Below, in pieces: positions 8,800 through 16,683 of a DNA stretch of 64,000 nt. Where the stretch lies: positions 1 through 64,000 of the forward strand of contig JAVBLR010000009.1 of assembly GCA_031553395.1 (NCBI GenBank), in the 5' to 3' direction. A program made the translations under genes and the position numbers. Under the pieces are notes generated by a model. It saw nothing but the letters and a program-made list of their open reading frames with translations, was not told the DNA's origin and ran no database searches. Within the stretch, counting starts at the first letter, position 1, and each line of letters starts with the position of its first letter. This DNA is from WRGA01 sp031553395 (GTDB lineage Bacteria; Bacteroidota; Bacteroidia; Bacteroidales; WRGA01).

Positions 8800-8985
8800 C
8801 AAAGGGCGAAGTCCTTTAAGCATTAGTATAGGGCAACGCCCTATGGGTTGGAGTACCTCGTTTTATCAAGCCCTGAAAGGGCGTAAGCATAGGCTTTCGC
8901 GCCTTCAGCGCTTATTTTTGCTATATCTTTCTTCATAGGGCGATGCCCTATGTTAATGCTTAAAGCCTTTCAGGCTTCTCATTTT
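8800..8985. repeat. Palindromic GGGC-type repeat cluster in the fuc divergent region
   Basis: The core is an inverted repeat of 32-bp arms at 8814-8845 and 8934-8965, with 29 of 32 bases matching. Each arm itself contains a short hairpin (AGGGCAACGCCCT and AGGGCGATGCCCT). Between the arms lie further small hairpins, such as GCCCTGAAAGGGC and GCGCCTTCAGCGC. It is visibly more GC-rich than its surroundings and resembles the REP-like palindromes common between genes in Bacteroidetes. The rest of the 508-bp gap is AT-rich. Confidence 0.8.
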
Positions 8986-9223
8986 GCAATTCGTTTTTGC
9001 TTGAGTACAAATTAGAGATAAAGCAACTGAGATTTATCTCGTTTACAAAAATATCGATTGATAATTATTTTATTTTATATAATTCCGGCAATTAATAGTA
9101 CTATTTCGATATTTGCATTTGAGGATGTTGTGTAATTTATTATAAATATGTTGTAAAGCACTTTTTTATATATAAATTATATAAAAACAGGAAAATAAGA
9201 ATATCGACACAAGCAAAATAATA

Positions 9224-9231
9224 TATCTTTG
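9224..9231 (+). promoter_or_regulatory. -7 element of the AraC-type regulator gene
   Basis: TATCTTTG matches TAnnTTTG exactly and ends 16 bp before the ATG at 9248, so the transcript would have a very short leader. Confidence 0.6.
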
Positions 9232-9247
9232 TGAAAAACGGAGATAT

Positions 9248-10108
9248 ATGAGGGAAATGGATAATCTGCAGTTGATTTCGTTAAATATTGGCGGCTCTGT
9301 TAATGATGGCGATTGGAATTGGAAGGAAGTAAGCAGTCCTTTTGCCAGAATATTTTATGTAAGGGAAGGATATGCAAAGGTAAAACTTCCGAATTATGTT
9401 CAGGAATTGAAACCGAATCATTTGTATTTGATTCCACCTTTTACGTTGCATAGCTACGAATGTGATACGTATTTTTCCCATGTATATATTCATATTTATG
9501 AGAAACAATCGTCATCTACAAGTATCTTGGAGGAAATGAATTTTCCTGTTGAAGTTGAGGCCGGAGAAGTTGACTTATTACTTATAAATCGCCTCTTGGA
9601 AATAAATCGTGGACGGGAATTGAAACAGTTTGACCCGAAAACATACGATAATCCTCCCACACTTTTGCAAAATATTGCCGAAGAAGCCCAACAGCCTGAA
9701 TATGCTATTTTGGAAACGAAAGGTATTTTATTACAACTTCTTTCCCGGTTTATAAAATATGCTACTGCAAAGTCGAATGTTTCGGATGAACGGATTATAA
9801 AAGCAATCAAATATATCCGGAAAAATATAGATAAAACAATAAAGATAAGTCAGTTGTCGGATATTTGTCATTTATCTGAAGATCATTTTATCCGTCTTTT
9901 TAAGAAAGAAATGCAACAAACGCCTATTCATTACATCAATCAAAAGAAAATAGAAAAGGCACAGTTGATGTTGGTTATCGGAGATATGCCGATTAAGGAT
10001 ATTGCTTACAATTTATCGTTTGAGAATATTTCGTATTTCAACAGGGTTTTTAAACAAATTACCCAATATACACCCACTCAATATTGTCAAATCTTGAAAG
10101 GGAAATAA
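9248..10108 (+). CDS. AraC-family transcriptional regulator, probable fucose regulator
   Basis: The 286-aa protein has an N-terminal cupin-like sensor domain (about residues 10-85, with KPNHLYLIPPFTLHSYE) and a C-terminal AraC double helix-turn-helix (about 182-282), including ISQLSDICHLSEDHFIRLFK and the family signature near PIKDIAYNLSFENISYFNRVFKQ. It is transcribed away from fucI across a shared 508-bp region. That arrangement suggests it controls the fuc operon in response to fucose or a phosphorylated product, although this is inferred from position only. ATG codons at 9248 and 9257 are both possible starts. The downstream end is marked by a palindromic repeat shared with the convergent RNase H gene. 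Confidence 0.9.
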   Translation: MREMDNLQLISLNIGGSVNDGDWNWKEVSSPFARIFYVREGYAKVKLPNYVQELKPNHLYLIPPFTLHSYECDTYFSHVYIHIYEKQSSSTSILEEMNFPVEVEAGEVDLLLINRLLEINRGRELKQFDPKTYDNPPTLLQNIAEEAQQPEYAILETKGILLQLLSRFIKYATAKSNVSDERIIKAIKYIRKNIDKTIKISQLSDICHLSEDHFIRLFKKEMQQTPIHYINQKKIEKAQLMLVIGDMPIKDIAYNLSFENISYFNRVFKQITQYTPTQYCQILKGK

Positions 10109-10200
10109 ATGTGCCAATGTGATTATATGCCAATGTGCCAATGATGAGAGCATCCACTCCAACTGGCACATTGGCATATTAGATAATTGGCACATTGGTC
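10109..10200. repeat. GGCACATTGG palindromic repeat, copy 1
   Basis: Two arms built from the word TGCCAATGTGCCA and its complement face each other between convergent genes, with the right arm at 10164-10198. A closely similar arm recurs at 38804-38838. It may act as a hairpin terminator for both the AraC and RNase H genes, although no T-run is obvious. Confidence 0.75.
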
Positions 10201-10201
10201 T

Positions 10202-10819
10202 TTATTTTCTTCCGAAATCGGCTGGAATTTCGCCCCAATCTTTGGTTTGCCATTTCAATAGTTTAATGTCGTAATCATTTACCAGTAACCATTCTTCGGC
10301 ACGGGCAATTAATTCAAAAATCGGTTTGTTTTTTTCGGTTTGCTCTAATTTGGTTTTGCATTTTTTATTTTTTACCCATAACAACGCATTTACACTATCG
10401 GAATAAATCGGCAGATTTTTATTATTAATCTTTTGCAATGCAAGTGCATGTACAATGGCAAGAAATTCTCCTATATTGTTTGTTCCGCCTTGTAAAGGAC
10501 CCATTCTGAATATTTCGGTATTTGTTTTTACATATACGCCACGATATTCCATTGGGCCGGGATTTCCACTGCATGCCGCATCCACTGCAATGCTTTCGGT
10601 TATTATTCCTGAGGTATTTTTAATAACTGTTTTTTTATTGTTCCCAATGTAATTAAAATAAGAAGACTGAAATGCTTGTTCGGCTTCTTCTTTTGTCGAA
10701 AATCCTTTGTATTTGGCTCCTTCGAAAGCTTCTACTTGTTTCTTACAATCATCCCAATTGTCGTAAATACCGGGATTTTTACCTTCCCAAACTACATAAT
10801 ATTTATTTTTTTTAGACAC
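10202..10819 (-). CDS. rnhA: Ribonuclease H with N-terminal viroplasmin-like domain
   Basis: The enzyme removes RNA from RNA:DNA hybrids, for example R-loops and primers. Residues 5-50 form the viroplasmin/RNase H hybrid-binding domain (YYVVWEGKNPGIYDNWDDCK). The catalytic domain follows with the four carboxylates D80 (VDAACSGNPG), E118 (NNIGEF), D141 (IYSDS) and D201 (IPADFGRK). At 205 aa it is normal for this two-domain bacterial form. It lies 16 bp downstream of tilS on the same strand and is probably co-transcribed with it. The short tilS-rnhA gap contains a small palindromic repeat of GTTATGAGTT words. Confidence 0.93.
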   Translation of the reverse strand: MSKKNKYYVVWEGKNPGIYDNWDDCKKQVEAFEGAKYKGFSTKEEAEQAFQSSYFNYIGNNKKTVIKNTSGIITESIAVDAACSGNPGPMEYRGVYVKTNTEIFRMGPLQGGTNNIGEFLAIVHALALQKINNKNLPIYSDSVNALLWVKNKKCKTKLEQTEKNKPIFELIARAEEWLLVNDYDIKLLKWQTKDWGEIPADFGRK

Positions 10820-10835
10820 GGTAGAAAGTTATGAG

Positions 10836-12167
10836 TTATAAAATATGAGTTATGAGAAGAATGTTCTCACTTTGAGTATCGATTTTGAAGCGATTATCAG
10901 AGCGTTCACCAATCAGCCAAATTATGTCGTTTCCCGAACATAACAGCCATGCGTTATTTTTATCAATCAAATTGAATTTATGATCGGAAAAATAATCACT
11001 GATTTTTTTTCGTCCTTTCATTCCAAACGGTATAAACCAATCTCCTTTTTTCCAATGTCTTAATGTTAGAGGAAATTGAATTTTATCAAAATCGAAATAA
11101 GCAATATTTTTATTGTTGGAAAAGGAAAAATCTTCGGTTCTTTTTACTACTGAAAAGGAAATTTGGATTGGTGTTTCAATCGATTTTGTTCCTTTATCAA
11201 TCATGTAAATCTGATCAGATTCATTTTCTTTTTTCTTTTTTGCAAGAATAAGGTAATCTCTGTCTTTAATTAAATAATGAGAATGGGAGAAAAATTCTTT
11301 GCCTGAAGAAGATTGCAAAGCATCGTATATCTCGGTAACAACTGAAGAGTTGAACCCGTAGGCGGAAAGGATTTCAAATAAAATTGTTCGGGGGGATGGA
11401 GATACTAATAATTCAGAAATCAGGATTTCAATTGAAATCTCTTTTTGCCGGATAATTCGTTTTTTCCAATCGCTGATTGCTTGTTGGTAAATTTGTTCCG
11501 TTCCTGATAAATATTCGCTTGTTCGTTGTATTGTAGCTTGGAAATCAGGGTTTAATTCTTCAAATAAAGGGATGATTTTATTCCGAATAAAATTCCGGGT
11601 GTAAATATTTTCATCATTGGTACTGTCTGTAACAAAAGGCAAATTATTATCATTCAAATAAGAAAGAATTTCCTTTTTGGATACTGACAATAATGGACGA
11701 ATAATATTTCCATTGTGCGGACGAATGCCGGTTAATCCATGAATGCCTGTGCCTCGTGTCAGATTTAACAACACTGTTTCAACCGAATCATTCCGATGAT
11801 GAGCAACTGCAATGGCTTCAGCTTCAAATTTAATTCGTTGTTGTTCGAACCAATCATAGCGCAAGTTACGGGCTGCCATTTCAATCGATATCTTATTCTC
11901 TTGTGCATACTTTTTTGTATCAAAATCAATTTTGAAATAAGGCAACTTATAACTCATTGCTAATTTCTGTACAAAAACTTCATCCCGCATTGATTCATCA
12001 TTTCGCAAATGAAAATTACAATGACAAACAATACATTTATAATCCAATCGATGCAAAATATCCAACAAAGCGACAGAATCTGCTCCGCCGCTTACTCCAA
12101 CAATCACATTACAACAATCAGTCAATAAAGAATTGTCTTGGATGTTTTTTTTTACTTTTTGAATCAT
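10836..12167 (-). CDS. tilS: tRNA(Ile)-lysidine synthase TilS
   Basis: TilS attaches lysine to C34 of the CAU anticodon of tRNA-Ile, changing its decoding from AUG to AUA; it is essential in most bacteria. The PP-loop ATP-binding motif SGGADS is at residues 26-31, followed by the CHCNFHLR segment and the TRGTGIHGLTGI segment of the N-terminal domain. The C-terminal region (about 350-440) carries the GRKKISDYFSDHK motif of the tRNA-binding domain. The length of 443 aa is typical. The start at 12167 gives MIQKVKKNIQ. An intergenic palindrome of AATAAC words separates it from the upstream thioesterase gene. Confidence 0.95.
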   Translation of the reverse strand: MIQKVKKNIQDNSLLTDCCNVIVGVSGGADSVALLDILHRLDYKCIVCHCNFHLRNDESMRDEVFVQKLAMSYKLPYFKIDFDTKKYAQENKISIEMAARNLRYDWFEQQRIKFEAEAIAVAHHRNDSVETVLLNLTRGTGIHGLTGIRPHNGNIIRPLLSVSKKEILSYLNDNNLPFVTDSTNDENIYTRNFIRNKIIPLFEELNPDFQATIQRTSEYLSGTEQIYQQAISDWKKRIIRQKEISIEILISELLVSPSPRTILFEILSAYGFNSSVVTEIYDALQSSSGKEFFSHSHYLIKDRDYLILAKKKKENESDQIYMIDKGTKSIETPIQISFSVVKRTEDFSFSNNKNIAYFDFDKIQFPLTLRHWKKGDWFIPFGMKGRKKISDYFSDHKFNLIDKNNAWLLCSGNDIIWLIGERSDNRFKIDTQSENILLITHIL

Positions 12168-12171
12168 TTTG

Positions 12172-12265
12172 CGGTTTGTTAGTTATTGTTCTTAGTTATT
12201 CGTTGTTTTCAAATAACAAATAACAGATAACCAATAACCAATAACTAATAACTAATAACTAATAA
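12172..12265. repeat. Hairpin-forming simple-word repeat (AATAACT type)
   Basis: Plus-strand words TTAGTTATT and TTCGTTG at the left face AATAACAAATAACAG and then four tandem copies of the 7-mer AATAACT at the right, so the two halves are broadly complementary. The same word family fills the gap at 12673-12770 and 61101-61178. Confidence 0.7.
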
Positions 12266-12670
12266 CTAAAGCGCCTCAAACGGTAATTGTATATCTTTTC
12301 GAAAACCGGTTCCGGTAAATGTAGCAATCAGTTCTCCCGATTCATTGGTAATATCTACCAGGCAATTACATACTTTTGAATGTGAAAAAACTTCTTTTGC
12401 TTCGGCGTATAATATACCAGCTTTTTCAGATTTAAAAATATTGATATTACTCTGAATAGAAACGGTAAGTTTAGCATGAGAATTTACTGCAACCGCAAAG
12501 GTAAAGTCGGCCAGTGTAAAAATAGCTCCGCCTTGCACTACATTTCCTCCGTTGAGGTGTATATCGGCAACCTTCATTGAGGCTTTGGCATAGCCTTTTC
12601 GTGCTTCAATTAATTCAATACCTGCATTCCGTGCAAAACGGTCGTTTTCGAAAAAAGTTTTTATATCCAT
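12266..12670 (-). CDS. PaaI-type hotdog-fold thioesterase
   Basis: This 134-aa protein has the layout of the PaaI/YdiI hotdog thioesterases, which hydrolyse acyl-CoA esters in the cytosol. The key segment HLNGGNVVQGGAIFTLADF (residues about 48-66) carries the conserved HxxGxxxGGxxxxxxD-like pattern, with Asn and Gly around the usual catalytic region. The C-terminal beta strand GTGFRKD is also typical. The substrate cannot be told from sequence; phenylacetyl-CoA and other aryl-CoAs are known for relatives. It lies between tilS and a solute-binding lipoprotein on the same strand, each gap filled by a simple-word palindrome. Confidence 0.85.
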   Translation of the reverse strand: MDIKTFFENDRFARNAGIELIEARKGYAKASMKVADIHLNGGNVVQGGAIFTLADFTFAVAVNSHAKLTVSIQSNINIFKSEKAGILYAEAKEVFSHSKVCNCLVDITNESGELIATFTGTGFRKDIQLPFEAL

Positions 12671-12672
12671 TC

Positions 12673-12770
12673 TGTTGTTGGTTATTTGCTATTAGTTGTT
12701 TGTTATTCGTTATTGGTTGCTTGTTGTTTGTTGTTTGTATTCATTATTTAACAACTAATAACAATTAACG
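12673..12770. repeat. Hairpin-forming simple-word repeat (TTGTTRTT type)
   Basis: Repeated words such as GTTGTTGGTTATT, GTTTGTTATTCG and GTTGTTTG occupy most of the gap, ending in the complementary AACAACTAATAACAATTAA. It belongs to the same family as 12172-12265. Confidence 0.65.
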
Positions 12771-12773
12771 GTT

Positions 12774-13613
12774 CTATTTGAAATATTTTCGTTGAATTTT
12801 TTCTATTTCATTGTTTTGTTTGAGTTTGTCAATCCAAACATTCAGGCTGTCTAATAATTCGTATGCATCTTTTCGTACGGCCCAAGCTTGTAATTGCGTA
12901 AAACTTATATCCGTGTCAATATCAATTTCCGGGAACTGTGGCTTATTTTTTCGGGCGATTACTTCGTCGCAAACGGCATAATCAATATCACCTTTTGCAA
13001 CCATAATAATCAATTGTTCGGCTTCATATTTCTTCACTTCTTTTACATATACCGTATCGCCAATTTCAGCTGATAGATTGCGGATTCGTAACAAACTGGG
13101 CGAATTCTCGGGGACATACAATGTTTTGCCTCCCAATCCCAATTGATTGCGAATGGGTTGTTCTCCATTATTGTATTTAGCAGTGCGTTGCACCAATACT
13201 TGTTTATTTAAAACCAACGGCTTGGTAAAACTTAAATCTTTCCTTAATTCGCTTGTAACCGGAATATTTCGGGCAATAATGTCGTAATCGCCTTCTTTTA
13301 ATCCATTGATGCTTTTCTGCAAATCCATTTCGGGATAAATCTCAACCCGGAGCCCCATTGCTTTTCCAAAAAGATTGGCCAAATCATATTGGAAACCCGA
13401 AATTGTATCTCCTTTTACAAAGTACCCAACAGAGTTATATTCGGTAACGACACGTAAAATTCCGTCTTCCTTGATTTCGGGATAATCGCGATCCTCGGGA
13501 TTATTCGATAGTTTTGATGTTTCTTTTTTTGTGCAATCTTTCAACAAAAACATCAATATCAATACAATTGCCAATAATGCGGCATAGATTGTCAGTTGCT
13601 TGTAGTTTCTCAT
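12774..13613 (-). CDS. Solute-binding protein family 3 domain lipoprotein (MltF N-domain-like)
   Basis: The protein carries a type 3 periplasmic solute-binding domain. From the start at 13613 (MRNYKQLTIYAALLA) there is an N-terminal hydrophobic segment with a Cys (LLKDC) that may be a lipid attachment site or a simple anchor. The SBP domain runs from about residue 45 to the end (DGILRVVTEYNS, GFQYDLANLFGKAMG, LKEGDYDIIARNIPVT, AVRKD). It resembles the N-terminal half of the lytic transglycosylase MltF, but no transglycosylase domain follows. No permease or ATPase of an ABC importer is nearby, so a sensor or cell-wall-related role is as likely as amino acid uptake. An ATG 45 bp upstream (13658) is possible but adds a long unusual leader. 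Confidence 0.75.
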   Translation of the reverse strand: MRNYKQLTIYAALLAIVLILMFLLKDCTKKETSKLSNNPEDRDYPEIKEDGILRVVTEYNSVGYFVKGDTISGFQYDLANLFGKAMGLRVEIYPEMDLQKSINGLKEGDYDIIARNIPVTSELRKDLSFTKPLVLNKQVLVQRTAKYNNGEQPIRNQLGLGGKTLYVPENSPSLLRIRNLSAEIGDTVYVKEVKKYEAEQLIIMVAKGDIDYAVCDEVIARKNKPQFPEIDIDTDISFTQLQAWAVRKDAYELLDSLNVWIDKLKQNNEIEKIQRKYFK

Positions 13614-13682
13614 AAGGTTAATGTAAAATAGAAAAGCAAAAATACGGATTTTCGTCAACTATCAACTAAATTTAAGAAAAAT

Positions 13683-13713
13683 AAAAAAGCCGCTTGTATT
13701 AACTACAAACGGC
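13683..13713 (-). terminator. Terminator of the porin-like gene
   Basis: The stem GCCGCTTGTA with TACAAACGGC (one mismatch) is followed on the minus strand by a T-rich run. It sits 22 bp after the stop of the outer-membrane protein gene. Confidence 0.8.
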
Positions 13714-13734
13714 CCTTGTCAAAAAAATGTTTTC

Positions 13735-14325
13735 TTAGAAGTTATATCCTACACTAATCCAGAAGTTGCTGTTTCTAGAACTTGAGCCGCTTACATCATA
13801 TACTTTAGTTAAGCCTAAGTCATAGTTTAATCCAAAATTGAATTTAGTTACTTCCATTCCAACACCGAAAGTTAATCCACAATCGAAGTTTTCCATACCA
13901 TTGTCTCCGAAAGTGTCTTCTTTCTCATATTTATCTGTAAGCTCATTATAAAATTTTGATTTTCCAAAAATTCCAAATCCGAAATATGGACCAACATTTC
14001 CATAAATTTTAGTATCAGGAGCAATCGCATATTTATATGCAAATGAAATAGGAATTTGTAGGTAGTTTGCATCTATACTTCCATCTCCATCTTTTTCTTT
14101 TGTACCTAAAGAAGATAATAATACTCCTGATTGAATAGCCATATTCGGAGCAAAAGCATATTCAACAGTTGGACCAATTTTATAACCGATTTTCATCTCA
14201 GAGTTTTCAAAATCTGTAATATTAGACATATTCAACCCGGCTTTTACACCAAACGACAATTGAGCGCTTGCGCCCACAGCTACGCATAACAATGCAATTA
14301 AGAAAAGTGATTTTAACTTACACAT
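13735..14325 (-). CDS. Outer-membrane beta-barrel (porin-like) protein
   Basis: The 196-aa protein has a clear signal peptide (MCKLKSLFLIALLCVAVGASAQ) followed by alternating beta strands of an OMP_b-brl_2-type eight-stranded barrel, ending in FWISVGYNF with a C-terminal aromatic typical of barrel insertion signals. SFGVKAGLNMSNI at the N-terminus is a recognisable family start. Such small barrels are common in Bacteroidetes and often abundant, but the specific role is unknown. It is flanked by its own terminator and looks monocistronic. Confidence 0.85.
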   Translation of the reverse strand: MCKLKSLFLIALLCVAVGASAQLSFGVKAGLNMSNITDFENSEMKIGYKIGPTVEYAFAPNMAIQSGVLLSSLGTKEKDGDGSIDANYLQIPISFAYKYAIAPDTKIYGNVGPYFGFGIFGKSKFYNELTDKYEKEDTFGDNGMENFDCGLTFGVGMEVTKFNFGLNYDLGLTKVYDVSGSSSRNSNFWISVGYNF

Positions 14326-14539
14326 AGTTTTACAGTTTTTATTTTCCCCTACTCTGATTAAGGTTTTTCGGGTTTCACCTTGTTCATTTTCTTGTGGGAC
14401 AAAGATATAGATATTAGTTGAAATAATAAATATTAGTTAAAAATAGCGAGTGTTAAAAATGTATGTGGATGCAGTATTTATTCTAATCTATTTTTCTGAA
14501 TTTTTATTCAGTTTTTAATCAATTTTCTTTTTTAGATAT

Positions 14540-14547
14540 TAATTTTG
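14540..14547 (+). promoter_or_regulatory. -7 element upstream of thrE
   Basis: TAATTTTG matches TAnnTTTG, 54 bp before the thrE start; no clear -33 is seen. Confidence 0.45.
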
Positions 14548-14601
14548 CAGTGTCTATGAAAAAGAATAAAACTCAGCATTACTCAACATTAAAACTCATT
14601 T

Positions 14602-15921
14602 ATGAAGCAAGAATTGGATAATCATGAATCCGGACTTTTAGGGCGAAAACTTGATTTATTACTCAGGACAGGCAAATTATTGATGCAAAGTTTAGCCGAT
14701 AGTAACCGGATTGATCGAAATATGAGGCGGATAGCCGTTTATATGGGAATTCCGGCTGATAAATTTCACATGCATATCAATTATACAACATTGATGGTAA
14801 ACATCAGCGAGGGCAGCCAGTCGATTACGAAATTGCAGAAGTGCCCTACGCATAGTGTTAATATGATGGTACTTTCTGAAATTAGTAAATTATCGTGGCG
14901 TGCTATTGAGAAAAATTATTCGTTGGATGAATATGAGGCCGAATTAGACAAAATAGAAAACGCCAAGCATCACTATCCTCGTTGGTTAACGGTAATTGGG
15001 ATCGGATTGGCTTGTGCCGGTTTTTGCAAATTATTCGGATGTGATTGGCCGGCGGCATTTATTACTATGATTGCTTCTTCTTGTGCTGTTTTCGCTCGGC
15101 AGGAAATGCATAAACGACATTTTAATATGTATATGACAGTTGCTATATCGGCATTTATAGCTGTTCTTATAGCCGTATTAGGTACTTTTTTGCATATTAG
15201 TGCTACGCCGAATCATCCCATATTTGCTTGTGTTTTGTTTTTAATTCCAGGAGTACCGTTGATAAACTGTGTGGACGATATGCTTGATGGTTTCACCATT
15301 GTGGGAGTTACTCGTGCGGTTATCGCATCGATTACGATCGGAGCAATTTCTTTTGGTATGGCATTTGCCTTGAAAGCCCTTAATTTTGAAAATTATCCGG
15401 CAACACTTGTTCCTCAAGGTGAATGGGTTGTGATTGCTATAGCCGCTGCTGTCGCGGCAACCGGATTCGCCATCTTGTTTAATGTTCCTGTGCATACATT
15501 AGCTGTATGTGCTATTGGAGGAGCTGTAGCTGTAACTACACGGAATATATTGATGTATAAATTCGGATGGAGTTTACCGATGAGTTCTTTTTGCGGTTCC
15601 TTCCTTTTTGGAACGATAACATTGTATTTGGTTCATAAACTGCATGTCCCGGCTCATGTTATTTCGATACCTCCGGTTATACCAATGATCCCCGGCGTAT
15701 TAATGTATAAGGCAATGAGTGGGATATTGGATATCAATGCAACTGATGCTGTACATCAAATATCCATGTTATTACAAACATTGGATTCGGGTGTAAAAGC
15801 AGGAATTACTATATTGGGCATATCGCTTGGTGTAGCTATTCCAAACGTGATTGGAAGAAGATATTTTTCAACTTCAAAACAAAAACGCTTAATGCTTGAA
15901 ATGAAAAAAAGTAAAAGATAA
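14602..15921 (+). CDS. thrE: Threonine/serine exporter ThrE
   Basis: ThrE exports threonine and serine across the inner membrane using the proton gradient. The 439-aa protein joins both halves of the family: an N-terminal ThrE domain (about residues 15-255, soluble start then membrane spans, containing PGVPLINCVDDMLDG) and a C-terminal ThrE_2 domain (about 270-425, with VIPMIPGVLMYKAM). In many bacteria the two halves are separate genes, so this is the fused form. About ten membrane segments are visible. It has its own promoter-like -7 element and terminator, which suggests a single-gene unit. Confidence 0.9.
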   Translation: MKQELDNHESGLLGRKLDLLLRTGKLLMQSLADSNRIDRNMRRIAVYMGIPADKFHMHINYTTLMVNISEGSQSITKLQKCPTHSVNMMVLSEISKLSWRAIEKNYSLDEYEAELDKIENAKHHYPRWLTVIGIGLACAGFCKLFGCDWPAAFITMIASSCAVFARQEMHKRHFNMYMTVAISAFIAVLIAVLGTFLHISATPNHPIFACVLFLIPGVPLINCVDDMLDGFTIVGVTRAVIASITIGAISFGMAFALKALNFENYPATLVPQGEWVVIAIAAAVAATGFAILFNVPVHTLAVCAIGGAVAVTTRNILMYKFGWSLPMSSFCGSFLFGTITLYLVHKLHVPAHVISIPPVIPMIPGVLMYKAMSGILDINATDAVHQISMLLQTLDSGVKAGITILGISLGVAIPNVIGRRYFSTSKQKRLMLEMKKSKR

Positions 15922-15960
15922 AAGCATTTATCTTCTTTTACCTTTTACTTTTTATTTTTT
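15904..15960 (+). terminator. thrE terminator
   Basis: A long imperfect AT-rich hairpin (AGTAAAAGATAAA paired with the TTTATCTTCTTTTACCTTTTACT region) overlaps the thrE stop and ends in a T-run. Confidence 0.65.
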
Positions 15961-15964
15961 CACC

Positions 15965-16567
15965 TTACTTAAAGATTTTTATCCGTTCGTTCAATGGCTT
16001 AAAATCTTTCTGTCCGGGTTCTTGTGTCGGAACTCCAAAAGGCATCTGAGCGGTAAGTACCCAGTTTTTATCTAAATTCCATGTTTTAAGAATTTCTTCA
16101 TCAATTAACGGATTATAGTGTTGTAAAGATGCTCCAAAACCGGCATCTTCCAACATAGTCCAAGTAACAAGTTGATGCATAGCTGCTGTATGTTGTGACC
16201 ACACTGTGAATTTATCTTTGTATCCGGGAAACGCATCCTGCAATCCTTTTACAGTTTCCTGGTCTTCAAAGAATAATACTGTTCCGTATCCGCAGGCAAA
16301 ACATCCGTCTATTTTGTTTTCTGTTGCTCCGAAGTCTTTTTCAGGAACAATTTTTTTTAGTGTGCTTTTTACAATATTCCATACCTTTTTATGGTTTTCT
16401 CCTAATAAAAGGACTATGCGAGTTGATTGTGAATTAAATGCCGATGGAGTATTGGTTACAGCAAAATTGATTATATCTTCTATTTGTTCATCCGAAATAA
16501 GGGATTTATTGCTGATTGTGTAACAGGTTCTTCTGTGTTTCAATGCTTCTCTAAATGTTCTTTCCAT
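15965..16567 (-). CDS. Nitroreductase-family protein (Frm2-like)
   Basis: This 200-aa protein is an FMN-dependent nitroreductase of the shorter Frm2/hydroperoxide-type group. The N-terminal RRTCYTIS motif (residues 12-19) is the phosphate-binding start, followed by NTPSAFNSQSTRIVLLLG and the SQHTAAMHQLVTWTMLEDAGFGASLQHYNP segment typical of the group. The C-terminus PFGVPTQEPGQKDFKPLNER is also characteristic. Relatives reduce nitroaromatics or lipid-derived signals, but the true substrate is unknown. It faces thrE convergently. Confidence 0.85.
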   Translation of the reverse strand: MERTFREALKHRRTCYTISNKSLISDEQIEDIINFAVTNTPSAFNSQSTRIVLLLGENHKKVWNIVKSTLKKIVPEKDFGATENKIDGCFACGYGTVLFFEDQETVKGLQDAFPGYKDKFTVWSQHTAAMHQLVTWTMLEDAGFGASLQHYNPLIDEEILKTWNLDKNWVLTAQMPFGVPTQEPGQKDFKPLNERIKIFK

Positions 16568-16606
16568 AATTTTTATAATTTTTAGATATATACTTCCATG
16601 TAGAAC

Positions 16607-16645
16607 AAAAACGAGGAGTATTTGTTTAAAATATTCCTCGTTTTT
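16607..16645 (-). terminator. Terminator of the membrane/Nudix-like gene
   Basis: The stem AAAACGAGGA...TATTT with the matching ATATTCCTCGTTTT forms a strong hairpin followed on the minus strand by a T-run, 38 bp after the stop at 16684. Confidence 0.85.
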
Positions 16646-16683
16646 AATCGAGTTAAATATAACATATTTGTGTAAATTGTTAA

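Noticed and set aside
8740..8823. An upstream ATG that would extend FucI by 28 residues
   Set aside because: The extension is encoded by repeat-adjacent DNA, is hydrophobic, and is absent from the family; the start at 8739 gives the standard length and active-site numbering.
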